This document shows positions 47,090 through 57,703 of a stretch of 64,000 bases of DNA, piece after piece (the stretch's first letter is position 1; every line of letters starts with the position of its first letter). The translations under genes were made by a program, and so were the position numbers. The stretch is taken from NCBI GenBank assembly GCA_014529385.2, contig CM043954.1, forward strand, positions 94,319,247 through 94,383,246, written 5' to 3'. This DNA comes from Adiantum capillus-veneris. Lineage: Eukaryota; Streptophyta; Polypodiopsida; Polypodiales; Pteridaceae. The notes under the pieces were generated by a model, which saw only the letters and a program-made list of their open reading frames with translations, searched no databases and was not told the origin of the DNA.

Positions 47090-47100
47090 AGGGGGGGGGA
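45858..47100 (-). mobile_element. LINE B fragment inserted in CACTA B
   Basis: About 1.2 kb absent from the matching place in CACTA A. It is bounded by GA runs on both sides (about 45857-45893 and 47018-47060), and the right one continues into a G run to 47100. The content is the 3' coding part of a non-LTR retrotransposon. No poly(A) tail was identified. Confidence 0.75.
46301..47017 (-). pseudogene. LINE B ORF2 C-terminal part
   Basis: The open frame has VDHFKYLGLDVASNHKW, RLEAGKRAYYAFENMC, GEIKCWALKKYLFDTLVTP and VLLYGVEVWGG. This is the typical segment after the RT core of plant LINEs, where FKYLG and LLYG...WG are landmarks. The frame before 47017 is only GA/G repeat. After 46301, weak continuation in other frames reaches about 45900. 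The RT catalytic domain is absent. Confidence 0.8.
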
Positions 47101-47247
47101 TAATAAGATTACACTTGGTTACAACTAGAATAATCACTGTCAATTGATTAACATAATTGAGCATATTCCCAAATCTAGAGAGAGAAAGAGGAGGGAGAGA
47201 GAGATGAATGGATTACACGACCAAAAAACTTCATAACTGCAAAATGT

Positions 47248-49522
47248 TTATGAATCATCTTCCAAAAGATCTCTACATGAGGCATCATCCAATTCTAAGC
47301 CCATGGCTCCTAAATCAATAAAGAGAGAAACGGAATTGTTGTTTGTGGATGCATTGGCTTCATCATCTTCAAGTTCGTCATCCTCCATCTCATCATCTTC
47401 ATCATCATGACAATCATCCTTGCCAAGACTTGCTGCCACTGGACTTTATTCATCGACCTCCCTCTCCTCTGTTTCCACCTCATCCAAAGTTGGAGGTGGG
47501 ATAGGGTCGAAGATGGTCTCCACTTAATTAGTGGAAAAAGTGGTTCCCTCGAGGTGTTACGGGAATTACAAACCAAAGTTTTGGTTGGTGGATTGCTGGG
47601 ATATAGATGACCCATAAAATAGAAGCTCAAAATGAGTAACATTGGTATAATCAATGCTACGAGCAAATAAGAATAAAAAAGGTACATGTCATTCACCTGC
47701 TCACAATTGCACAGTAAAACTAAATTGTCATACCTCCCTGTGTGATGCACACTAGAGTCCACCATGTAGAGGCCATTCTCATGTCCTCTAGACACATTAG
47801 CAAACCACTTGCACTCAAAGATGAAGGTATGAAAGGTTCTAAAATTAACATTTAGTATCCTTTGAATAATTCCGCAGTACCTGGCTTCATCACCGTCTGT
47901 GTCAAAGTTGCCCATGATGGCACAATCCATGGTGGTTCTACGCTCGGCGATGTGATGCGTACGAAAGTGCCGACCTTTTGACCACATAGAGTTGAAGGAA
48001 AGGCACTACAAAATGGAAAAATATCTTAATATATCAAACACATATTAAAGATAATTTTAAGAAAAAAATTTACAATATGGTTTAGATATATGAGTACTCT
48101 ACCTTTGGTACGCAGCCTCGTGCATACTCCCATGCTTTGCTGTTGATGTCTTCTTCGTGCCCTTTTGCCTCGATCATTCTCTCATTATCCACTTTACACT
48201 AATGAAAGCTGGGAAACATGCAAGGTGTCTAGGCACTAGGGTTGCCCTCCTACCTCCATGTGCTTGTTTCTATGCTTCTCTTTCTTGCAAACGCCTTGCC
48301 TTTGCCACTGTCCACAAGTCCACCCACTTGGTCATATTCTTTGCATTGTGAATACAAAAGTTATTGATCACTTGGGATAGATTCATATCCATGTTAAGTA
48401 CTTTCCCCTTTCCACTTGGCAAGTATGAAGTCATCCTTGCAGCTTCCTCATCTGATCACATGTGAGGCATTCAAGGATCAACTTGTACCAAATACTATGA
48501 TATGTAAACAAATGCCTCTTGAATGATCCGCTCTTTGGCCATACATGCATCTGGTTGAGACCATAGCCGCAAAAAATCTTTGAGAGTCTTTAAAAACCTC
48601 TTTAAGAAGAACATCCATTGTGTGTGCACTACTCCACATATAGCGATCTCCTCCACCACGTGAACCAAGAGGTGAATTTGACTAAGGAGGGCCGATCGAG
48701 GAAATGCATCTTCAATGGAACACACAGTTTCTGTTGCGAGTGTTTGAGCAGCAGGGAGAGCATCTATTTTGATTTTCTTGGAGCTCACAAATCTGCAAGA
48801 AAACACACAAGGATACAATAACTGCTAGTTGAAATTATTGTGTACATAAAAAATGTGTAGTTGAGTGGAGTCTTGTTGTGTACCTTACTAGCTCTCCTAG
48901 TTTGAAAATAGCGTCCCTGACTTTCTTGTCCCGACATATACACATACTCACCGCCGATAGAATGAACTACAATATAAATAAGGGGAAGGAAAAGTGAGTG
49001 ACAGTCATACACACAAACCATAGATAGAATAGGGAGTATGAATATTAACTGAAGCATCTTATGCCAATCATGGGACTTCAACCCATAGAGTTGAATGCTT
49101 CCACCCTTCTTCGCTTTTGTGAAAGCTCCCTTTTGCAACCTCATGTATCCTATTGGTGTGTGAATAGAGGAAATGGTACCCTTCACCTTCTACAATTCTT
49201 CTTTTGCTAGCATCCATGGTGCTTTAGGAAGCACAATCTTTCCATTTGGGGCACGACGTGGAGTAGCAGAGGTGGGGAGATGTTTTAAAAGACTCAAATC
49301 CTCCCTCGCACCCAAAGAGTCTTTCTTGCCAATAATGTGGTCCCAGAGTGTTTGGGCTACATTCTTGAATATGTGCATGGGATCCAAGAGGTGTTGTGCT
49401 TTTAGTCTTTCCAATATGGAAGCCTTAAAAATATGGAATACCTTGATATACCTTTTGGTGGAGAACACGGAGCCAGATTTTTTTTTGTGGTGTTCTTCCC
49501 AAATGGTTGCCCAATCTGCCAT
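47248..49522 (-). pseudogene. CACTA B tnp2, C-terminal two thirds
   Basis: At the right, HLLDPMHIFKNVAQTLWDHI and GKKDSLGAREDL (49522-49190) match the Tnp2 core end, usually DVMHIEKNV. Then come YGLKSHDWHKMLQ (about 49070), the DUF4218 part (SQIHLLVHVVEE, about 48700), the DUF4216 part (ARYCGIIQRILNVNFRTFHT, about 47890) and the acidic C-terminus ending at 47248. Intron-like gaps match CACTA A. It retains the core stretch deleted from A but has a frame change in the C-terminal exon and lacks the N-terminal half. Confidence 0.75.
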
Positions 49523-49530
49523 CGTGAGCT

Positions 49531-49770
49531 TTAGAGGGGTCTTCCCATTTAGAATGAAGAGGAAGGAGAGAGGAGCTTCTTCACAAAACCCTCAAGGGTT
49601 TGGCCTTCAAGAGAGGGAGAGAGCAAGACCAAGGTTTAATGGAAACCTTGATTTACTTTAAGCATAATCTTGAGCATGGAAAGTATGCAAGTAGCTTAGC
49701 AACATGTCTCTAAAATTACAAAGGAGAGGGGGTGCTTATATAGGAAATGGTGGGTATTCTTTCCTCAATT
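49531..49770 (-). promoter_or_regulatory. Possible promoter/leader joined to CACTA B tnp2
   Basis: On the minus strand a TATA-like CCTATATAAGC lies at about 49735-49745. It is followed by about 200 bases without ATG-rich frames and then by the ATG at 49522 that opens MADWATIWEEHHKKK. This resembles a promoter with 5' leader, perhaps from an LTR, placed upstream of the truncated transposase. Only position and sequence support this. Confidence 0.3.
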
Positions 49771-50190
49771 CCTATTGGACCCCAATTCTCTTCTCAAATC
49801 CTATTGGACCCCAATCCTTCCTCTCTCTAGTGGCTGTCAGTTTCTCCTCCTCTGTTCTAAAAAGGGGTCCCTCCAAAAACGTGCTAATCATTCCCTCCCT
49901 CTCTTTCTACCGTACCATCTCTCACTTCTCTTCACTTCACCTTGCAAGAGGTGCTTCTCTTTCCTTCCTTTGAGTTTTCCCTCCCAAAATCTCTATAGTA
50001 GAAGTTTGAACCTCCTTTCCCTCCTCAAGATTATTGCATTCTCCTCAAGCTTGTTCGATTCTCCTCAAGTTGAAGTTCTCAATTTCTCCATGAGCCTCAC
50101 TAAATACCTCTACCTAAAGCGGAAGATCTGTAGAATATCCTTCTGCTAGATCATCCCTCTTTCTTTACTCAAGACGTTTCCTACTCCTTC
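49771..50190. other. Pyrimidine-rich sequence, no gene seen
   Basis: CT-rich on the plus strand, with two near-identical phrases (tcctattggaccccaat) at about 49768 and 49797. No frame recognised. Confidence 0.4.
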
Positions 50191-50479
50191 TCCATTGTGC
50201 TCTCTAGAGAGGATCTACTTTCCTCTCAAGCTTTGCAACATTATCTTCCTCATTAAGCCAACAAGCAGGCGGAGCAGTATAGCAGTAAGTGGCATCATTC
50301 ATCTTTGTGTACCATCAAGAATCTTGCTCTATACAACTGAGAACATGGATGTACAATGTCCAATCATAAGTGTTTGTCTGCAGGTTGTGCCACTATTCCC
50401 CATAGCATCATTAGGTACTTGACAACCTAGGAGTGTCATTGACTCCATTTCATGCAGCAATGTATAAGACGACATTGGA

Positions 50480-51535
50480 TGCTGGGTGACGATGGAGTTC
50501 AAATGATTGATGTGGGTGACGATGCAGCCCAACTCAAGAGGTGCATACAGGGTCTCAAAGAGACACATGGCTTCTCAAGAATACCATTGGAAGGGAACGA
50601 TTATGGAGCTCAAGCAAACCCATGACGGCAAGAGACTTGCAAAGGTGCAAAGTGTGTATGTTTCTTCACAACTGAAGCTAGAGATAACAATGGCTCCATC
50701 GAGGTTTCCTGTAAACTGTAATTTCACTCCTCTATCAAGTTTTTAAATTGTATATTTTGTATTTCTATTGTATATATTGCTTTGATGTCTATAAGGCTTT
50801 CATTGCTTGTTCATGTTTGCAGATGTATTCCCATCCAATTCTGTAAAGTGGGAGCAATAGAGTCCTTCACAGGATGTTTTGAGGCCATCCACGTTGACCT
50901 TGGCAAGCTGCTCTATGCTGGTTGTTCATCCGTGGAGCTTGTCTCACGGGACTTTTTTTTTTTATAACCATACTTATGTAACACCTAGGAAAACTGGGTA
51001 TGGTAATCTTTCTTCGGTTCATCCACCAACCTTGCAGAGTATGGAATGGCCTAAGCCTGATAGTTCCTTGATCACAGCAACCAAAAGGAGAATCGAGGCG
51101 GATGTGCATTCAACAATGAAGTGCACCTATGGTTTTCATAAAGCTTCCCTAACTTGGCTTATGTTCCTTCATGTGTTCATGCTTATCTTTCGACTGCAGA
51201 GTGTTCATAGGACACCAACAATGTGGACTTGCAAAGGGGGAAGTGCGATCAACGGTTTCCTTACAGCCAAATGGGAGACTAAGGTGGTCAACCACCAGGG
51301 AGATATATTCAAGTGCTCTATAGTTGCTGAGAATGTGGTGTGTAGATATCATATTGCGAAGCAAAGCTTGTCAATTTGTCTTTCCCTTTAGAAGATGGAA
51401 CCTGACGAAGGGAGAATGGGAGGCACTAGACTCTGATGTTGCTCTTAGAGAATCAATTGATCTGCACATATGTCTCCATGAAAATGTAGTGCACGACATC
51501 TCGATGAATAACAACTAGAATCTCAGTTACCTTCG
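50480..51535 (+). other. Possible exons of an unrecognised gene
   Basis: Several coding-like pieces lie on the plus strand: DAAQLKRCIQGLKETHGFSR (about 50520-50580), a stretch after a tgtttgcag acceptor near 50822, and an open frame at 51046-51391 with KRRIEADVHSTMKCTYGFHK and VVNHQGDIFKCSIVAENVVC. The open frame ends in a stop at 51389. No protein family is recognised and at least one stop interrupts the joined reading. It may be a decayed host gene or transposon gene. Confidence 0.3.
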
Positions 51536-51992
51536 CGAGTATTTTAATCTTAGATATACCTTGCCCGATCAATATGTTTTTGTAATCAATGAAAAGGTTG
51601 TTCGTTCCAGAAAAGAGAAGAGCTTTCTGTGTGAAAACATTGGTTTTCCACGATGTATTAATGTAAAAGCTTGTAAATGAAACAATTTTGTTCCCATTAC
51701 TACATATGGCATTTTGAATCTCTTTTCCATTTTTAATTTGTTCAAGATTTTGGTTTGAAATATGCAAGTTTTTTAATTTGGAGAGTGAATACTTTCAATG
51801 TTGGTGTCTTTCAATGCTTGTCTCGTGATTTTGTTTATGATTATAGTTTTAAGTTAATTTGACGTTAATTTTAAGTGCTTTTAAAAAGTGACATTGAGTA
51901 TAAAAGTGACTTTCTAGGTTTTAAAATTTATTTCTCACATTCACAAAACACAAGATTTTAGCTATCTTCCCATCTTCTTCGCGAACAGACCC

Positions 51993-52860
51993 ATGGCAAC
52001 ATTTTCTGATGCACTTCTCACACAAGTACAGAAGATAGGACTTGTAGATAGTGCACATGAACTAGGTAGTGTGTTTGAGGGCACGATTGACATGCATGCC
52101 ACTGCTAACCTTCATGTGGAGGGATTCCAAAGCTTTCTTGACTACAAGATGGAGCACATGGAATAATATGCAACAGTCTTCGAGGGATCCAACATGGTGT
52201 GGTTGCTAGTGGATTTTCTCAAACACCTCTATGTGGCCGACAAATTTTTTTGTTATCGCTTGTTGAGGTTTATAAAAGGGGTTATTGAGCGGGACTACAG
52301 GACAGAGGATGAGGATGACCTCACAGACTTGAGTATGCGGTGCATAGTCACCCAATTCATCTCTTGGGACATGGTTCTAGTCTTGCTTGTGCTTGAGGGC
52401 ATGGAGAAGGGAAAATCAAAGGAAAAGGCCAACGAGAAACCTCCTGCAACCATTGTGAAGGAATCAAATGAATTTATTGAAGAGGTTGATGAGCAGGCTG
52501 AAGAATCTATGGCACTCATCCTCTTACATGATCCGAGCTCCACTAGGGAGGAAGATTGGATGATAGAGGGAGATGAGGTGTTGGAGGAAGTTCCTGACCT
52601 CCAAATTCTCACTTTGCATGCAGCGGTGGTGGATGGTCGTACTTATTGTTCCTCGATGACATTGCAAAGACACCAGGATGACTTAGAAAAGATGAGTCGC
52701 TCTCAGTGCTCTCTATCTATGCGGGCATGAAAGATCCCAGTGGACAGCAAGAGAAGATCAACTTTCAAATTGACTTTGAAGGCCAAGGTCTCCCACCAAG
52801 CGTCTCATTGCGCCCTAGTGAGAACGAACAAAATTTGGTACAAACTGTGGCAAATACACT
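51993..52860 (+). pseudogene. Unrecognised decayed gene, acidic C-terminal half
   Basis: From the ATG at 51993 (MATFSDALLTQVQKIGLVDS) the frame runs with a single TAA near 52164 and then stays open to 52730, about 245 codons. The second half is acidic (EEVDEQAEESMALILL, EEDWMIEGDEVLEEVPD). Near 52640 a protein-like continuation appears in another frame (YLLFLDDIAKTPG, SVLSIYAGMKDPSGQQEKI), suggesting a frameshift. Family unknown. It lies just left of the fold-back element. Confidence 0.42.
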
Positions 52861-52932
52861 TATCTGTACTTTTTTTTTCTGTTGCACATATTGGCCAATA
52901 AATATTTTTTTTCAACGCATTCACCCCTTCTC

Positions 52933-53347
52933 GACCATCTAAGCACCCGTCTGACGTGGGACGCCTATCGGTGAATATTTTGCAGAACGAAGCCGTTTCG
53001 GGTGCGTATGTAGGCCGTGGGACCCACCAAAATGCACGTCGATGACCAGAGACACCAAAAGGGCCAAAAAAAGACCCTGTGTGCCATGACACACATGGGC
53101 TAGTTTTGACTTGGTCAAAACTGGCCCATGTGTGCCGTGGTGCATAGGGCCTTTTCTTGGCCCATTCCTGGTCAAAACTGGCCCATGTGCACCGTGGTGC
53201 ACAAGGCCTTTTTTTGGCCCCTTCGGCATCACTAGTCATCGGCGTGCATTTTGGTGGTCCCACAGCCTTCGTACGCACCCAAAACGGCTCCGTTTCCCAA
53301 AATATTCACTGGTAGGCGTCTCACATCAGACGGGTGCTTGGATGGTC
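52933..53347. repeat. Fold-back element with long inverted arms
   Basis: The left arm starts gaccatctaagcacccgtct. The right arm is its reverse complement with scattered differences, ending at 53347. Each arm is about 180 bases with a short spacer near 53140-53165, so the whole can form a long hairpin. Within the centre, ggtcaaaactggcccatgtg occurs twice, 57 bases apart. No coding capacity. It fits a MITE-like or fold-back element; flanking target duplications could not be fixed. Confidence 0.78.
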
Positions 53348-53892
53348 AAGGAGGTAAAATCTAACAACTTGATTAATTCAAATACTTCAACAACAAAAAG
53401 CAAACAATTTACTATTAAGTTCCATCGAATGGTAGAAAATCGACTTGTTCATATTATATGAAAAGATTACAAATCTCATAAACAAAGGTTACATGGGGAG
53501 ACTAATTCTTATGGAGGCACACTTCATTCCTCAGATTGATCGCTAGAGCTAGATGTGTATTTTTTAGAGTAACTCGCTTTGCATGCACCATACAAGATAC
53601 ACCATCTTGGAACAACTGCACCAAAATGTCCTCAATGGCATTCTGTAAGGCCAATAGAGTTGCACGTTGGATACGTGTAACAAAATCTGAATATTCGTCC
53701 ATTATTTCTCTTACCACCCGAGAGAAAGCTGCCTTTGGTATTATTGGCTTGGTGATCTTTTGATATTTTGGATCTCACGTAGAGCAATTGTTCCAGTCTT
53801 CCATTACTGTTTCTTCTGCGCTGTTGGCGATGGTGGAGCAGCCGCTTGTCTGGCCCATTGAGGAGGTTGATTTTGTACCTTTTCCTCGTCTC
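53348..53892. other. No gene recognised
   Basis: Short frames only. The right part may be the 3' untranslated region of the minus-strand frame to its right. Confidence 0.35.
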
Positions 53893-54726
53893 TTATTGGG
53901 CTTCTTGCTCTTCAAGTGTGAGCTTGTCCTTTTTCTTTTTCGCGCATTGTTTTGCTCTCTGAGGAATTTTTGAAGGTCTCGAGCTCCCAGCCTTTGCTTG
54001 TTGGGCGGCCTGAGCTCTATCCTCTTCCGCTCTCCTCTCTGCCTCTGCTCGTGCTTGTAAATTATCCAAGTGGTCTCTCTCGGACTCGGCTCTATGCCAT
54101 TCTTCTTGGTCTCTCTCCCTTCTTTATTCTTCATGCAATCTCTGTTCTTCTCTATCTACTACCTCTTTCTTTTCTAACTCTCTCATTCTCTTTCTCCTCT
54201 TGGCATCTCGTGCTATTGAAACAGGATCACATGGTATTACTTTGATCACCCTTTGTTTGACTGGTGGGGGGAATTTTCACAGCGTAGTTGTGATTGCTTG
54301 AGCTTTAGGGGTGCAACCGTTGCTTGAGCTTCAGGTGCTACCATTGCTTGATCTCCAGATGCTGTGTTGCTTGAGCTCCAGGACCTGTTTCTTGTGCTGG
54401 TCTGTTAAGAGATGCAAATGGTTCAAGATCCGGCAGAGGTGTGCATTCGTATGCTGTAGTGGTTGGAGATCACCAAAAATGTGCCGCATGGTGTTTTGAT
54501 CCTCTGTAGTCGAAGGTTGGGTGTTTGGAGCTGGTTCTTGTGCTTGAGGATATGGATTTGAAGCGGTGGATTTTTTATGAGGTGCTAGTTGCGGATTTTC
54601 AGTGTTGTCAGTGGAAGTGGTGTTATGGTTGTGTGTGGTGGTGTGCTCTTGTGTAACATCCATGTTGTGCAAGATATGAGTGCGTGTACGTTTGGGCTTA
54701 GAGGATCTTCTAAAATGTGCAAACAA
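53893..54726 (-). pseudogene. Charged coiled-coil-like gene, broken
   Basis: The first part (54726-54331) is Thr/Asn/His-rich and ends LHLLTDQHKKQVLELKQ. The second part, in another frame, reads ARDAKRRKRMRELEKKEVVD, then after one TAA near 54117 LQARAEAERRAEEDRAQAA and ends KKKKDKLTLEEQEAQ with a stop at 53893. The second half should form a coiled coil. Between them lie short repeats around gctcaagcaa. No family is recognised. It lies on the same strand just downstream of the 55-57 kb gene. Confidence 0.38.
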
Positions 54727-55100
54727 GAAATGAACTTTAAGTTGTGAGTTTTGACTTATATAGTACTTAAACTTTCAAATTTTTTTAAAAACTCAATAAA
54801 ATCACTCAATATTAAAAAAGACTCCAAAATAGACCAGACTTGACCCATGGGAGTAATAATTGTCTCCTTTACAAATCACTTTGCATGAAAATGCATGTTT
54901 ACAATAGAAATGGTTAGTGTCAAAAGAAAATTAAATTTCCACCCAATGCTTGCCATCACGCCGCCTTGTCTTCAACCAGCATCAAAATCCATCTTTTGCA
55001 CTCGAAGCATGATATGATTGTGATCGCCTCAAGCTAACCACTTTTCCTATTCTACATTTCAAACTTCTTTGTTCTCTTGTCTTCTTTTTCTCTCTCCTTG
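54727..55100. other. Spacer, no gene seen
   Basis: AT-rich interval between two minus-strand reading units. Confidence 0.4.
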
Positions 55101-57159
55101 CTAAAACTCTGTAGAGCCAATTGAAGATCTCGTGAAGGGCATTTCTCGTTTTTCTTCGACCTCCATGTCGTCTATTTTTAAAATACACTGCTTTTGCTTG
55201 ATAGTGTGAGCGCTCCATTCCTTGGCTGCTCCAAATGCCTAATGAACCATAAGGGTCGAAAAAAAATGCACTATGTGCAAAAAGAATGTACTGAAAAAAA
55301 ACAACTTTAGTTTCACATGTGGATGTATTTCGATTGAAAATATCAAATGTTCAACACACCATGTAATGTGTTATGTGTACCTCCCCCCAAGAATCCACCA
55401 TTTGTGTTGTAAAACTATTGATTACAAACTTTAGGGTGGATATCTCATCATCGATTAGCTTTGCCTTTTTGAGAAGACAAAAAATATCATTAGTAGACTA
55501 CCACACAAGCACGCTTAATTCCTAGGGCTGCTTCATTACCTTTGTAGGTGGCAATGTCACACACCTTTTTCCACAACTAAAACTCATTGGGACTTCGGGA
55601 GTCAGAATAGTTTGAAAGCAATGCCTAGCTTTACTACCACCCATACATATTTTATAAGGGAGATCTTGTGTACTTTTAGATGCCTTCTTGTCCTTTGATA
55701 GCTCAATTGTACCCTCATGTAGATCAACGCTCGATAGAATAGATTCGAGTTCTTGTATACACTCTTCTCTTCTTTTTGCAGGCTCCATATTCCAAGCGTT
55801 ATTATTATGGAGCATAAGAAACTTGTCAAGAATTTGTAGACGGGTATGAAGGGTGTACACATGCATATTTATCAGTGGTATTGTAAGAATAGGATCCCAA
55901 TTTGGATCATCCATGTTTCGATTAAGGGGTACTTGCTGGTCACAACTGAGGATATCTTGAAACCATTGTTGTAGTGCTTTACCCACTGCTTGTGTAGTGG
56001 GTACACCTTTTGCAGAGTTGACTGTAACTTTTCCTCCCTTACCCTTACCACCTTTTGAGTTGTTGGCCTTTGCACCCTTGCGCTCAGTTCCCATTGAGAC
56101 TTTACTGTGGTAGCAATAAATGCATGGAAAGAGGGTCATTGCACCTTGCTTGCACCCTAACATACACTTGAGTGTTTTTAAGTCTCTTGCCAAATGCCAC
56201 TCAACTTGGAACGTTCCAAGACCTGAAACATGCAATCTCTGTCCTTCTTGTTGTTGTTGAATGACATCAACGATTGCGATGTGATTGAAATACCATTTCA
56301 GAGTCTCATGTGTTTCATGTGGGAGATGAAAAGTTGCCTGCCACTAAATATTTTTCTTTGACTGAACACCTAAACAAGTTTTTTTCCTTCTCATTGGCAT
56401 GTAGCTCCACATCGACACCCACCAAGGCCCTGCTCATCAACGTAACACTTACCCTTTTGATCCGTTGACCTTTAACAACTTGGCACTCATCAAGCTTCAT
56501 GGAAAATATCACTTTCCAATCACACTCTTCATGTGTCAACCCATAAAATCTTATGATTGACTCTTGGAGCTTCAACAAGTCAGCATACACATTGTTGAAC
56601 TCGGTGTAGCAAAAGAATTTGTTGTCTTCTAATGGCATGTCATCCTCCATATAGTGAAATCCACCCAACAATCTTGCAGCATCATTATTGGTGCACTTTT
56701 TTGCAGCACTGACACTGTAAGGCGTTGGCAGAAACCGAAACAAACCTTTTGTCTGATGACCGAGTGTGACACTTCTATACAAAGATTCATAGGCCTTGAA
56801 GCTTATTTTTGTGCTATCACACACCTCCGTCATCTTTTGAGGTGACACAATTATCTTTAGCTCACTAAAATACTTCTACCACAAAACATTAGCAATGCCA
56901 GTGTTGGATGGATCATCTAGTAGCTCAACCAACTCATTTGGCTTGATGATATGCTATAGAAGAGCACGTCCAATTTTTTGAGCATCAGGATCGATTCCCA
57001 TCATCATTCGAGCCATGTTTCTGCATATTGAATTATCGTTACACCAACTTGCAGAACATCTAGGAAATGGAGAAAGACATGGCTAACTAAATACCCACAA
57101 TATTTAGTTATCTGGTAGAGGAGCCTAAAATAATCAGAGACAACCTTAGCTTTTGCCAT
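55101..57159 (-). pseudogene. Multi-exon gene of unknown, possibly transposon, family with stops and a frameshift
   Basis: The likely start is the ATG at 57159 (MAKAKVVSDYFRLLYQIT). The main exon, about 57065-55540, contains MGIDPDAQKIGRALL, EVCDSTKISFKAYESLYRSV, EECDWKVIFSMKLDECQVV and KGQRIKRVSVTLMSRALVG. After a one-base frameshift near 56330 come HETLKWYFNHIAIVDVI and VEWHLARDLKTLKCMLGCK with a CIYC zinc-like pair. Two amber stops lie near 56955 and 56880. Two downstream exons fit in phase: 55381-55464 (DDEISTLKFVINSFTTQMVD) and 55101-55238 (AFGAAKEWSAHTIKQ, ending STEF). GT/AG borders support splicing. The DLKTLKCMLGCKQG...C-X2-C block recalls the zinc/catalytic part of some DNA transposases, but I cannot name the family. 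Confidence 0.5.
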
Positions 57160-57703
57160 CTACCAAGGATGTGGACCTGGAAAGAACAAGAACTGCTGAA
57201 GAAAAGCCACCCCACGTGGCTCAACTACCCAAAGCGGCCAGGCTTGAAGACAGGTGAGAGAATGAGTGAGCAATACATGGTGAAAACCCTAACGGGCACC
57301 ATTAAATTGTTCACTGGCTCCCTTGACCTCTCTTGCATTATGCTCAAGAAAATATGTAAAACCCTTCTGGCAGTTTTTGAGATCTTTAAACCTGGACAGG
57401 CAACATACAACATATTCTTCTTCCAAGACACATATAGATGTGCGTATGAACTGTCTGCTCAACCTTCCCATGAGGTGATACATGCCCTCTACCAGTGAAT
57501 AATGTTTTTGCCCTTGTACCATCTCCAGGCCTTTGAATAAGCCTTCTACACCGGTTTCTTCACCATTGATACAGATATATTCGGCCCTACATTACTGGCC
57601 CAGCATGCACGGTATGAGTTTGTTCTGAAGATGCACGAAAACCTCCAATGAAGAAGCAGCTCTACTGTCATGTCGGGGACGACATGATCTAGGAGGGGGG
57701 GAG
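57160..57703 (+). pseudogene. Probable 3' internal remnant of gypsy D
   Basis: Broken frames including IDTDIFGPTLLAQHARYEFV run up to a polypurine tract (ctaggagggggggag, 57689-57703) that adjoins an LTR-like start. The protein pieces are too short to assign a domain. Position relative to the polypurine tract suggests the end of a retrotransposon polyprotein. Confidence 0.4.

Larger units (their letters stand above)
45535..49530 (-). mobile_element. CACTA B: En/Spm-type transposon fragment, split by LINE B
   Basis: The left end CACTATGAAAATCTCC matches CACTA A. Homology to A runs 45535-45857, is interrupted by LINE B and resumes at about 47101 (aagattacacttgg, as at 37245). Coding parts of tnp2 follow on the minus strand to 49522. 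The right end is not found; homology to tnp2 stops at about 49522. Confidence 0.8.
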
